Below, one piece after another: positions 10,213-20,593 of a DNA stretch of 64,000 nucleotides. Made by a program: the position numbers and the translations under genes. The notes under the pieces were generated by a model that did not search any database, was not told the DNA's origin, and saw only the letters and a program-made list of their open reading frames with translations. Source of the stretch: Owenia fusiformis. Lineage: Eukaryota; Annelida; Polychaeta; Sabellida; Oweniidae. How positions within the stretch are numbered: position 1 is the first letter of the stretch; the number at the start of each line of letters is the position of its first letter. Where the stretch lies: the NCBI GenBank assembly GCA_903813345.2, contig CAIIXF020000009.1, positions 2,358,001 to 2,422,000 on the forward strand. Direction: 5' to 3'.

Positions 10213-13200
10213 ATGATACAATTCTTGGTGATGTATGGCATGATTGTGTCGACCCACTGCCAGTTGACAACGACATTGACAAATTCGTCATATAAGCAAG
10301 CCGTTTGCCTTAACGTGTTCTCGGAGATGCAGGAGAACATACATAGAAAGAATCAAGAAATTGATAAATTGAAAGAAACTACAGAAGAAACGCAGCAAGC
10401 AATGTCAGAGCTTGTGGCTGACATCACAAACCTAACAACACAGAATACCCGTTTGCATGTAAGTATGCAATGCACAGATTCGTGATTTTTCTACATTTAT
10501 TTTCGACCTTGTATCGAATGTCTTTAAATTGTTTATTTTGCGATATATATGACTTTACCGACCTGCTAAGTTCGTGAAAGACTAAAATAATCGTCACCGA
10601 CAAGACGAAATAGTAGGAGAGACTAGATCTTGTTTATGTTCTTTATGAGCTTAGTCAGTGAACAAATAAGCAGATTTGCCAATTGTGCTTTTTATATGTT
10701 GGATATACTTTCATGTAAAAACGATAAAATCTCTTCTCTTGAAGCTTTCGTGCAAAACTTTTCGAACGACCCTAGTATCATTGCTTTAAATAAATGAGGA
10801 GAGGAAATAACCCTACATGCATTTCCTTTGCTGATATCATTCTCTCAAAGATGTCAAGTGTACCGGGTGCAGGGGCGGATCTTTGATTGAAATTTTGAAG
10901 CCCATTTTTTTCAAAATTTGGCCTGAAATTAAAAAATAAGGTTATGATCAAAAAGGCCCACTTTTTGGGGCCTTGAGGTGGGGTAAGGCGGAACACTACG
11001 GGACAAAAACGGGACATCCCATGCTGATGCACAATTTATATTTAAACACCAATTTCTTGAATTTTAGTGATGCCAAAGTACTGTTATTAAAAAGCGACAT
11101 ATGATGCAATGAAGAACTTTTACAACATATGAAAGAAAGAAAATATTTTGGCACTCAATCATGTATTCTAAATCATAGGATTTTGACACTCACACAGATA
11201 GAAGTACGTGTATATTCGGGTCGAAACGGAACAGGGTGTATTTTAATTTGGTGAGTTAATTTACAGGATGATGTTCAAGAGATGCGTGCGTGGAGAAGAA
11301 CTGGAAGAAAAGGTGATACCGACTCTCCTGGTATGAAAGGTAGCAAAGGTAGTCCAGGCTCTCCTGGAATCAATGGTATCCCGGGCTCTCCTGGATTAAA
11401 AGGTAGCCCTGGCTCTCCTGGTATGAAAGGTAATGCAGGCTTCCCGGGATTACAAGGTATCCCCGGCTCTCCTGGGATGAAAGGTAGCCCTGGCTCTCCT
11501 GGTATGAAAGGTAGTGCCGGCTTCCCAGGATTACAAGGTATCCCCGGCTCTCCTGGGATGAAAGGTAGCCCTGGCTCTCCTGGGATGAAGGGTAGCCCCG
11601 GTTCTCCTGGTATGAAAGGTAGCCCCGGCTCTCCTGGTACGAAAGGTAGTACCGGCTTCCCAGGATTACAAGGTATCCCCGGCTCTCCTGGGATGAAAGG
11701 TAGCCCTGGCTCTCCTGGGATGAAGGGTAGCCCCGGTTCTCCTGGTATTAAAGGTAGCCCCGGCTCTCCTGGTATGAAAGGTAGTGCCGGCTTCCCGGGA
11801 TTACTACAAGGTATCCCCGGCTCTCCTGGGATGAAAGGAAGCCCCGGCTCTCCTGGTATGAAAGGCAATCCTGGCTCTCAAGGAATCAAAGGTAGCACCG
11901 GCTCTCCAGGTATAAACGCCAGGTGTAGAAAGGAAACGCGATGTCCCGTAGACTTCACGCAGAATCAACGATCCTGTTACTTGTTTGTACATTCCTCTGG
12001 AGCAGCAACAACATGGTTTCAAGCAAATTCATTTTGCTTCTCCCACAGCGCTCATCTAGTAGCTATAGAATCATCTTCTGAGCATCAGTATATTGTAAAC
12101 AGAATCAGAGGTTATGGTGCAAAGAACTATTGGACGGGTATGTAACTGTTACTGTCTATTATTCTCTTGGACCATGGGCTTTCAATAGATCTATTGAAAG
12201 CCCATGCTTGGACTCGTCATTTCATAATTATTTATTCGAGAAAAATTGGAAACTTTTATATATTTATTTCAGTTGGATAATATATACATTTGAATCTCGA
12301 AAGGTTATGACATGAGAATCAATGTGGATGTAGTCGTGGACAGTTAATTTTATTCGGAACCAGATAATAAATTAATGTCCAGCTGTGTATCACATATTCC
12401 ACAAATGCAATTAGGACTGTCAATATATTTTAAATTATCGCCATAAAGCTTTAACTGTCTCACATATTCGATCAAAACTTGCCATGCAAACATGTTAGTC
12501 TACTTTACTGGCCCCCCCCCCTTGCTGTAACGAGGAACCCAAAACACATTAAAACGTAAACATAAACCAATTAGTCACTTCACTATGAAAGTGAGGGGTG
12601 TTAGCAAATGTGTATTTATACAATAACTTGCCAATTAGCAGAATACACTGTGTGCATGGACTAACACAATATCAGTGGTCATTTACTGTGTCAACTTAGT
12701 ATCCCTTGCATATCGTGCTCACTCAAGTATTGCATAATTTTTTATGATCTAAATGTTTGTGGTTTATAAAAAATGTGATATATTTTAGTTAGAAATACAT
12801 TAATTAATATATTCATTCAAACAGCACTAGAATGCGGGAAGAAAGAGCAATGGTGACAAAATGCAGACAGAATTTTCCGTAAGGGTTTCAAACATTTCTG
12901 GACACAATCATACATGTACTTCATGTGTACTGTTATTTTAGTGCTGTATTTATAGATATAATTTCACGTATTTAAATCATATTTTCCAGCAATGACTTCA
13001 AATTCGGAACCACACCCATATCACATTTTTTTCAATAACTCCAAACATGTGTAAACAATTACTAAACATTGACCATGTGCAAATAAATTCAGATTTCACG
13101 AGCTCTTTCCTATTCGAGTACCTCATACACCCCTGCATGGATTTGAGTTGGATTCGCCTTTTATACGTGAGTCGGTACACATCGCAAACGCTGATGATTG

Positions 13201-13579
13201 GATAAAGATTGCGAGAATCTTTAATCTAAGCCAGTAATATGTCAGCCTTATTAAATTCTTACTCATTGTAATAACGAACTTTACTTGCTGTCAAAATTAT
13301 TTAGTAGAGCGGTCTTTGATTTTTCCAAATTCGACCATTCGGTCTATAAACTCATTGATATTAGGCTATATATTAGGTGGAAATAACCTTGCTGGGGGCT
13401 ATATGTGGAGTGGAGGGCCATGTTTCACAGCCAAGCCTGTCGTGTATACTAAGTGGGTAAGGGGTGAACCTTCAGGAGGACACGAGAAGTGCATTCATCT
13501 TTGGAATCATAGATCTCTGGATTGGAATGACGCCCCATGTACAGACAATATGAATTTTATTTGTGAAATCAATTTGTAA
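10213..13579 (+). CDS. Collectin-like secreted protein: coiled coil, collagen repeat, C-type lectin domain
   Basis: Three coding exons, 10213-10458, 11267-12137 and 13377-13579, join in phase to give 439 residues. Residues 1-17 form a hydrophobic signal peptide ending in S-T-H-C-Q. Residues about 40-82 are a heptad-like coiled coil. Residues about 98-297 are Gly-X-Y collagen built from near-identical nine-residue blocks ([18 protein letters not shown]), with one four-residue slip (G-L-L-Q). Residues 308-438 are a long-form C-type lectin domain with two N-terminal cysteines. Its sugar/calcium loop reads E-P-S instead of E-P-N or Q-P-D; W-N-D is present. Collectins trimerise and bind surface sugars in innate immunity, so an immune recognition role is likely by family. 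The exon 3 acceptor (ATATTAG before GTGG) is the weakest call; another AG lies 12 bp upstream. Confidence 0.85.
10870..10990. mobile_element. Possible hAT-type element fragment in lectin intron 1
   Basis: Sequence beginning CAGGGGCGGATCTTTGATT resembles common animal hAT termini. I could not find a matching right end or an 8-bp duplication. Confidence 0.3.
12174..12205. repeat. Perfect 32-bp palindrome ATGGGCTTTCAAT...
   Basis: ATGGGCTTTCAAT, then AGATCT, then ATTGAAAGCCCAT is fully self-complementary. A 24-bp relative lies at 58575-58598 and a half-site at 61550-61561. It lies in intron 2 of the lectin gene, just after its donor. Confidence 0.8.
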
Positions 13580-13675
13580 TGTCAAGACTTATTTAAATAG
13601 TCTAGTTGTAAGACATCAATAGTAGCAACAGACCATCAAGAGACCAAATGATGCTCCAGGGAAATTTAGAAGTTA

Positions 13676-14033
13676 TACCCCCTCCATAAGTTTGGCAACT
13701 TTAGCTCCCACATTGAACTTCGTGTTAAAGCCTCTTTACCTACCTGAAATGAAAATACTTATTATAATGATGGAAACGTAATTTTAATTTATTTCAAATA
13801 CCTCCAAATTTTCTCAATTTTTTTCCTCAATTACAATTATAGGTCGAAAATTGAGGATATAGTTGGTGAATTCTTTTAAATCGACATTCCCATGTTAACA
13901 AATGGGAAATGGTAGGTTTGCCGTAAGTCATATGACAGAATATCCATCCATCCGAGTCCTTGCAAAAATACAAGTTATGTGGGCAATTGAATTTAGGGGA
14001 GCTAAGGTTGCCAAACTTTTGGAGGGGAGTGTA
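13676..14033. mobile_element. Foldback MITE with TA flanks, 358 bp, copy 2 (deleted)
   Basis: It has the same ends as the 8984-9853 element (CCCCCTCCATAAGTTTGGCA left; TGGAGGGGAGTG right) and TA at both borders. Much of one arm and the middle are missing. It starts about 100 bp after the lectin stop codon, possibly within the 3' UTR. Confidence 0.75.
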
Positions 14034-14804
14034 AATTGGTAAAACATGCATATAAAAGAGAAAGTTATCTTAATTTACCGAATTCCACATATAGACAATC
14101 TATAGCTAATGTATGGTTATCAATGCACAACTTCCCGGGTTCGACACCACCTCATAGTAGCAAAATCGAAACAATTTTATTACTTCTGTAATTCGAAAAA
14201 TATAGTAGGTGATGAAGAACACGCTCTATTTTATTGTTCTCAATTAGAACTAAAACGAGCTTGATCTTATATGTCACACTGTGGCTAGTCGATCTATGTG
14301 GATGCAGTCATTTATATGTAATGTATCGTGGGTACTCGCGTACATTATAGGGAATGGGATCATTGCAAAAATATGACAGCAAATCGAGGTAAGTGATCTC
14401 AGAGTTTCTACTTAACATTGTGACTTGAAATCTTGCATACATATTCAATATACATAGTATGACAATGTGGGAAAGTTTCAGCTACCATATTCCTGTTATA
14501 GAGAAGATATTTGAAAAACATTTCGTAAACGTCAACATATATGTATAAAATGGATGCACCTATGTATCATTTGGATTCAGAACGGTAACAAATGGATGCT
14601 TTAATAAATAATACTTTATCATGATGATTTATTTACTGATGGACAACTGGCCAGATTTTCTTTGTATCCATTGTTCGGATAAACATTCCTTATTCATTAA
14701 AGTAATTAGCCACCCCATTACAAGTAGTCTAAAGACACCCTCATGAAAAATTGGAAATACTATATATAAACCCATCAACTGGAAAATGCCATTACAGATG
14801 AAAT

Positions 14805-15860
14805 AAAGGACCCACGGTCCTGCTCACACAGTGTAGAACCTTCAGAGGAATGTATATCCTGATTTTCAAACAAAAGTATTGGTAAATATGAGATCAATGA
14901 AAGATGAGTCCTTTGTTGTTGGTTCAGATATGATTTGTTGTAGTCAAAGGAAAAACTATGAATTTGACCTAGATTTTGACCTAGGCCTTTTAGTGTCCAA
15001 ATTTTGAAGGAAAGTAGATTTTGAGGACGGCTTCTATTGTAGATTCTTATTAAGTTGGCTTCATCCAAGCTGTATATAGTGTTGTGTTGTTACAATTAAT
15101 AATTTTCTCAAGCCCCATTGACTTAACATGGGATACCAAAATAGCGATTTTTGAGATTTCAAAACGCCATTACTTCCGAACCGGAAGTCGGATCAAAATC
15201 TGGTTTGCAGATTCGGATTCTTTGGACAATGCTACACATATTTCATAACTCATACATTGAATTCCAAGAAGTTTTTATTGTGACCTACTTTTCGGATGCC
15301 ATATCTCAAAAACGGTAAGAGTGATCAAAAACAACTTGCCTGTAGGGATTAGCTTTTTTCCAAGGAACATGATTAAAAAAACGGAGCAAAAATATTGAAG
15401 GACGACTGAGAAAATTGAAAAAATGACAAAGTACTGGATTTGACCTAGTTCTTGACCTTTGACCTAGATAAAACCTGATAAGACTTGGACCTGAACTGGA
15501 CCTTGACTTGGACCTGGACCTGGACTTGGACCTGGAAATGGACTGGACTGGTATTTTTTCAATCTTTTCTTCACTTCTCTTGACTTTCTATAAGGCTATT
15601 ATCAGATCGATTTTTCTCGAAATTTAAAATTCAGCAATTTCTCGGAAACCGGGCGAACTTGGGAAATGGCGATGATAGGTCAAATAGACATTATGGATAT
15701 GCATAAAATGAATGTGGAAATGACTCAATCCGAATAGCAGTTTTAATTTGTGCAGCAAATGTTGACAGACGGACGGACCAACGGACGGACGGACGGATCA
15801 ATGGAAGGACGCCTGGTCGATCCCATAGGCTTACTGTGTGAGCCAAAAACTGGTTTTATA
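14805..15860. mobile_element. MITE with AAAGGACCCACGGTCCT-type ends, long copy
   Basis: The left end (AAAGGACCCACGGTCCTGCT) and right segment (CCTGGTCGATCCCATAGGCT, then ACTGTGTGAGCC) match the 7932-8191 element. The longer interior has a GACCTGGACCTGGACTT run near 15480-15540 and a GGACGGACGGACGGAC run near 15770-15800. No transposase was recognised. The right border is less certain because it runs into the exon-like sequence. Confidence 0.6.
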
Positions 15861-15861
15861 G

Positions 15862-16746
15862 CTTATACTGTTAATTTGAAAAACGGGTCCATAACATGTA
15901 ATGATGACAATGAAAATGTTGAAATTAGGTACGCCAATGAAGTGAATTCAGAGCAAAAGACCCATCGACCCACTGGAATACCCACAAATCAAGTTTCATA
16001 GCCTTGCCCAAGTCGGTCTCTTTTACTTATCTGATTTCTATTATGACCACCTTGTACCCAAGAGAAAGCCACGTGCTTTACCGACCCAATGTTTTTGTCG
16101 GTAAAATTTGACAAATCAACGACGAGCCTACATTGCCGGACTAGGTTTTTGTGCATTTCTTCGAGAATTCAGTTTTGATTTTGAATCAATATTGAATTGC
16201 ATGATTTCATTTAGACGAGTATTAATGACGGCTTACATTCCAATGTACATTTAATAACATAATATATTGTAACTCTCAAGAAACACTCGATCAGATCATT
16301 GAATTTCAAGTCCTAGACGGGTAGTTTGCTTTTTTTATACAGGTCAACCTGATAACGTTTTGATTGGTCAATCAGCCTGAAGTCACACGTTGTGTCCATG
16401 TCCATATTGTCAATCAATATGGTTTTGCGATACCGTTAGGTAGCCTAGGTATTATGGGAATCTCGGAACCGCTGAATAACTTAGCATAATATCAGCGATG
16501 ATGCATTGGATTGTTTAAGGTTGTAATAATTCAAGATCAGATAAGTAAATAAATACCGACTTGGGCAAGGCTACAAGTTTCAGAGCCATTAATATTCCTT
16601 GAAAGTGACAATGAGCAGCCAACAGATGGACCATCCGTAAATCTTGATGATTTTGTCAGCTCAGCTGAACGAGCCTCCAGATTCCTTGAAACAAATGACC
16701 ATAATTCAAGAATAATATTATCTAATTACAATTTTTTGAAATCGTG
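15862..16746 (+). pseudogene. Exon-like reading frame of unknown gene, split by a MITE insertion
   Basis: A plus-strand frame runs from about 15862 (after TTTTATAG, a possible acceptor) to 15998. It is then cut by a 575-bp element, and continues in the same frame from 16583 to 16746, where TG meets a strong GTAAGT donor. Leaving out the element and one copy of its 9-bp target duplication (CAAGTTTCA), the frame stays open for about 100 codons. The right part contains ESDNEQPTDGPSVNLDDF and ERASRFLETND; the composition is polar and acidic and I recognise no domain. The insertion adds an immediate TAG, so the frame is broken unless the element is removed by splicing. It could be a host exon or part of an older transposon, since it lies between inverted repeat arms. 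Confidence 0.45.
15999..16573. mobile_element. MITE, 575 bp, with perfect 9-bp target duplication
   Basis: The ends are inverted: TAGCCTTGCCCAAGTCGGT on the left, with its reverse complement on the right; similarity continues to TTTACTTATCTGAT. The flanks are CAAGTTTCA at 15990-15998 and 16574-16582. A 9-bp duplication is typical of Mutator-like elements, so MULE-derived is the best guess. Confidence 0.85.
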
Positions 16747-17954
16747 GTAAGTGGAATCTTTCCGATTACCAATATAGCATTATTATTGTTTTTTGACACT
16801 GTGGATTAAAATATTAAAAATACACACATTCAAAATGATTCAATTGAAACCTAGCCAGTCTGTTCAATGAATCCAATCAGAACGTCTACTAATCCACATG
16901 ATACATCATAATTAAATTGCTTTTTTAAAGCGGATATTTCATACCATAACCCCAAAAATATTATAGAACGCATTGTATTTGTATTTTACTTCACACAGAC
17001 ATATTTGTGTATATGTGAAATAATTATATTACTTGAATTTTTTATTCCCCATTACAAGGTAAACCTATAGCAAATTATACAGCCTTCTCACAGCTGTGAG
17101 CGTGATGATAAAACTGGTCGAGTGAACTCGTTTGAGTTATCTATTGTCCGTAAAAATATCAGAGAATGTGTGTTTATAGCGTAGCTTTGGTTTTGTAAAT
17201 CAATGAAGTATGATATACACAGATGAGTAAATATAGATTATTCAAACAGAAGAGCAAAATTCTTCCATTGAAAAGTACAGAGGCGGGTACTCACGAAACA
17301 TTACATGTGCCTGACTGCATCCACATAGATCGACTAGCCACAGTGTGTCAATCAAATAAATAGATATATAGCGAATGATGATACCATTTAAAATGAATCA
17401 AATCATGGTGATTATTTCACAAGAGTTCATAATATTACCAAAGAGCTATTAAACAAAAAGGATGTTAAATTATTTTATAAAATCTATTTTGTTTATTGAA
17501 TTTATATCTCGATGTACCTTAAATGAGTTCAAGAGACCAATAAACTTAGACTGTACAGCCGACCACGTGAACCCCACTGTTGAGACTGGTCGGTGGTAGT
17601 AGCGGTCGTTTTTTTTCGTAAACCCATGTAGTCTTGCTCAAGCCCTTGTGGTTGTGACACAAGTTGTCAAAGTTGATAGTCCAGGGGGGTTCACTGTATA
17701 TAAACCTTGACGGGGATCCTCGGCGCACTTGAGGTACCTTTTTGACATTTGGTATGGCAATGGACCCAAATTTTAGGATCTGGTATGAGAATGCCCCTAC
17801 TTTTGATATATGACAATGGTCAGATTTTTCCACTTTCTGGTATAAGAATGGTCATGGAAAATATGTTATCTCACAATTATCGCATGGAATTGGTCTAGTA
17901 GTTACACATATCCTAAGTTGTTTTGGTACGTTTACCTCAAATATCGCCTTCTTC
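16747..17954. other. AT-rich DNA, no gene seen
   Basis: Apart from the inverted-repeat arm at 17281-17350, only weak frames occur. The 17600-17720 stretch resembles repeat sequence near 23800-23850 (both have a CCCCC-rich stretch reading into TTCACTGT or its complement). Confidence 0.35.
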
Positions 17955-18760
17955 TTGCAGGGGCGTAGGAAGGTGTAAATTCAACACTACGCCAAAAAAT
18001 ATGAAACTGAATTGGGTCAATATTCTATATCAAAACGCCTATATTATGCTCGTAAAACGTCATTTTATGGTAACAGAGATTTTAAGCTTTCAATATTCAC
18101 AACCTAAATGTGAACGGAAATACTAAGCGATGCATTTGTATGGGCGATTGGTCATACGTATAGGTTGGCGTTTCCATTTCATATGCAAGCTTTAAATCCC
18201 TGATACCTTTTTAATGTGCTTTAAAATGTTCGAATGATTTTCATCATTTAAAATCACCTTGGAAAGCCTATCTTTTAAATCTCGACACAAATCATTCTCA
18301 CTTTGCTAATGTCTCGAACGACTGAAACGACCAATTTCAAAAAAAACAATTAGAGATTTTTTAATCATTTTCGAATAATTGAATTAAGATATATAGTATT
18401 GTCGGATTCCATCGTGTACCGTGCAATACAATACGTACAGATTAAAGAAACTAGTTTGATCAATTGATATAAAGAAACGCATTCGTGATCAATGAAACAA
18501 ATAAACACACTTACCACAAAGGTCAAATCGAGTTCAACGTGACTTAGGAGATGCCAAAAAATGTTATAAAACAAGAATCTATTATTTTTCAAATGAAAAA
18601 AAAAACTAGGTAATCGCTTTTCTAGAACTGAAACCAATGGAACATGTAATTGAATAATCAGCATTTTCAAGTTGTTTTTGTCTTTAACATCCATATTTCA
18701 AAAAGTACTACCAATAACAATTAGTGATTTAGTAAGAAGATAGATAATTGTTGACTTAAC

Positions 18761-18992
18761 AGTAGTTACAGAAACGAGAGTTCTGACGCACCTTTAACAT
18801 TGAGTCCTATGGGGAGGGACACGATTTTTCATAGTACCCTCCCTAACATGGGCTCCAATGGGGAGGGACATCTGTGAGCCTCCCTGAGCTCGGGAGGCAC
18901 ATACGGGGACCCCACCCCTCCCCCCTCGGCGTGGTGGCGTGTACATATTTCGGGAATCTCGGGCCCTAAGGTAACGGACGCCCTACCCCACG
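18761..18992. repeat. Left terminal inverted repeat (232 bp)
   Basis: Base-by-base comparison with the reverse complement of 22889-23121 shows a single difference, an extra A in the right copy after CCCTAAG. It is GC-rich, unlike its surroundings, with GGGGAGGGACA-type motifs. Confidence 0.95.
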
Positions 18993-19436
18993 TTTGTACG
19001 TTTACTGTAAGGATACTATTCGAATTCCCGCCAAAAACAATAAATCGATAAACCAGTACGCGTCGTAAATGTCACTGCCTTATTTATAAAGTGCGGCCCA
19101 GGCGGATTATCGATTACCTATCAACCAGGCGTTTCGTACTCGCGAGGTCTTATCGTTTTAAGGTCATCCAGCTGTCAGTTTACGAAACAAATTACTCTGG
19201 ACTGTACTTTAAAGTGCGGACCTAGCTCGATTATCGATTATCAATCAACCATCCATCAACTTTAATTAGTGTAACGTCCTTCATCGATTTAAGATCATAC
19301 CGTTTAATGGATGTTACATTTGGTTGGGATAAATATTTATTTGCTAATTCGTCAACACACTTCTTTTCAAAATACATCAACTATAATACATATTTACATT
19401 ATAACATTCAAAATTCTTCATTGAATCATACACAAA
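18993..19436. other. Subterminal non-coding region of the two-gene element
   Basis: It contains two related copies of a motif at about 19087-19130 and 19207-19250: TWAAGTGCGGMCC, then CGATTATCGATTA, then ATCAACCA. This could be a binding site for the integrase or the zinc-finger protein. The 3' end of the integrase transcript would also fall here. Confidence 0.5.
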
Positions 19437-20534
19437 TTACAAAGGTATTAAATCGGAATCTTTAACCCACGAATCAAACTTTTTTGGCCAATATTGCCAA
19501 CGCACTAAATGTTCCCGTTGCCCTCGTCTAGTTCGTGTTTTCAAGATTTTTTCTACTTTCCAAATATCATCTTCATTCGCTTGTACTCTTTGAAGCTCCG
19601 ATTGGTAAAAAGTACCCTTAATGTCTTCATTTTGAAAATCATTTAAACGATATAATGGGAGGCCCTGCCTAATAAAACGTTTCGTTACTTTAAAAATTTC
19701 CCCTGTCCAATGTTGGTCGTATTCTCTACTAAAAACATGTCTCGACTGGGTAATTCTTACCAGAGCTCCAATGGGGAATTTAAAGATGTGATTAGATTTG
19801 GTTTTAACGATAGTTGATTTAGGATAATACATCCGCCACCAAATAACCAATTCATCGTCTTTAGATACATTTTTAGGAGCCATTTTTATACCCCTATGCC
19901 AAGTGGCGTTATAACTCTTCACAAAGTTTTGTAAATTGTCTATAAATCTATGGTTCTGTTTGTACGTGATATACCTCATTATTTTAGTCTTTAACGTCTT
20001 TATCAATCTTTCTGCATAGTTGGCCTTGGGGGTATTACCCGTAACAAAATGGCGGACTCCCCATCTATTCAACAATGTTTGTACAACCTTAGCGCGGAAT
20101 TCTTGACCTTTGTCCGTCCTAGTGACATCTGGTTGTCGACCTTCTTTCAATATATCATCGAAAGCCTCCGCCACTGCCTTTCCAGTTTTGGAGTGTAGCG
20201 GTCTAACCCAGGCAAAGCGAGACATAATGTCAATCGCAACCAGGATATACTTTATCCCGTCATTCTGCGATGATATATTAGAGACATCCATAAGATCTGC
20301 ATCCCATTGTTCGTCAATATGCGAGACATATACTTTGTTACGAGCGAATCGTTTCTTATAAGGTCTCTGTAGGCCATAAGCTTCTTGATTGTCCAGCCAT
20401 TTCTTTATCTGATAACGGGACAGCTGGTATTTCCCATCATTTAGTACAGCTCTATAGAGTTTGTCTGGTCCAGCAAAGGCTCCAGAATTTCGACTGTCAA
20501 AGTATAATTTCTTTAAATAGTCTTGATATGCCAT
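19437..20534 (-). CDS. Polinton-type DDE integrase with C-terminal chromodomain
   Basis: A single-exon 365-residue protein. Residues 73-185 form a retroviral-type integrase core: D80 in Q-W-D-A-D-L, D141 in R-T-D-K-G-Q-E-F, and E175 in Y-A-E-R-L-I-K-T-L-K give a D,D(33)E triad, so the catalytic site looks intact. Residues about 245-315 suit an SH3-like C-terminal DNA-binding region. Residues about 324-364 are a chromodomain (W-K-V-E-K-I-L, then L-V-R-W-x-x-W, then S-W-V), which in this family may bind modified histones and guide insertion. Integrases of this kind cut element ends and join them to staggered target sites, here giving 6-bp duplications. It is downstream of the ATPase gene on the same strand. 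No stop or frameshift interrupts it. Confidence 0.94.
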   Translation of the reverse strand: MAYQDYLKKLYFDSRNSGAFAGPDKLYRAVLNDGKYQLSRYQIKKWLDNQEAYGLQRPYKKRFARNKVYVSHIDEQWDADLMDVSNISSQNDGIKYILVAIDIMSRFAWVRPLHSKTGKAVAEAFDDILKEGRQPDVTRTDKGQEFRAKVVQTLLNRWGVRHFVTGNTPKANYAERLIKTLKTKIMRYITYKQNHRFIDNLQNFVKSYNATWHRGIKMAPKNVSKDDELVIWWRMYYPKSTIVKTKSNHIFKFPIGALVRITQSRHVFSREYDQHWTGEIFKVTKRFIRQGLPLYRLNDFQNEDIKGTFYQSELQRVQANEDDIWKVEKILKTRTRRGQREHLVRWQYWPKKFDSWVKDSDLIPL

Positions 20535-20593
20535 CTTACACTGTCGGAATCTGACTCCTTAATGACGATCTCTCTTTAAATTGCTAATATTTA

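Larger units (their letters stand above)
14274..17350. repeat. Widely spaced inverted repeat, arms of about 70 bp
   Basis: The arm at 14274-14340 (GTCACACTGTGGCTAGTCGA, then TCTATGTGGATGCAGTCA) matches the reverse complement of 17281-17350, continuing through CATGTAATG and CGTGRGTAC. The arms enclose 2.9 kb that includes the interrupted exon and two MITEs. They could be termini of a large old element or two oppositely oriented fragments. No matching target duplication was seen. Confidence 0.5.

Noticed and set aside
11275-11868. 197-codon minus-strand frame rich in Pro-Gly
   Set aside because: It is the antisense shadow of the repetitive collagen exon; the plus strand has the signal peptide, splice sites and lectin domain.
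18365-18694. 109-codon minus-strand hydrophobic frame next to the two-gene element
   Set aside because: AT-rich, outside the TIRs, no recognisable motif; hydrophobicity is explained by T-rich codons.
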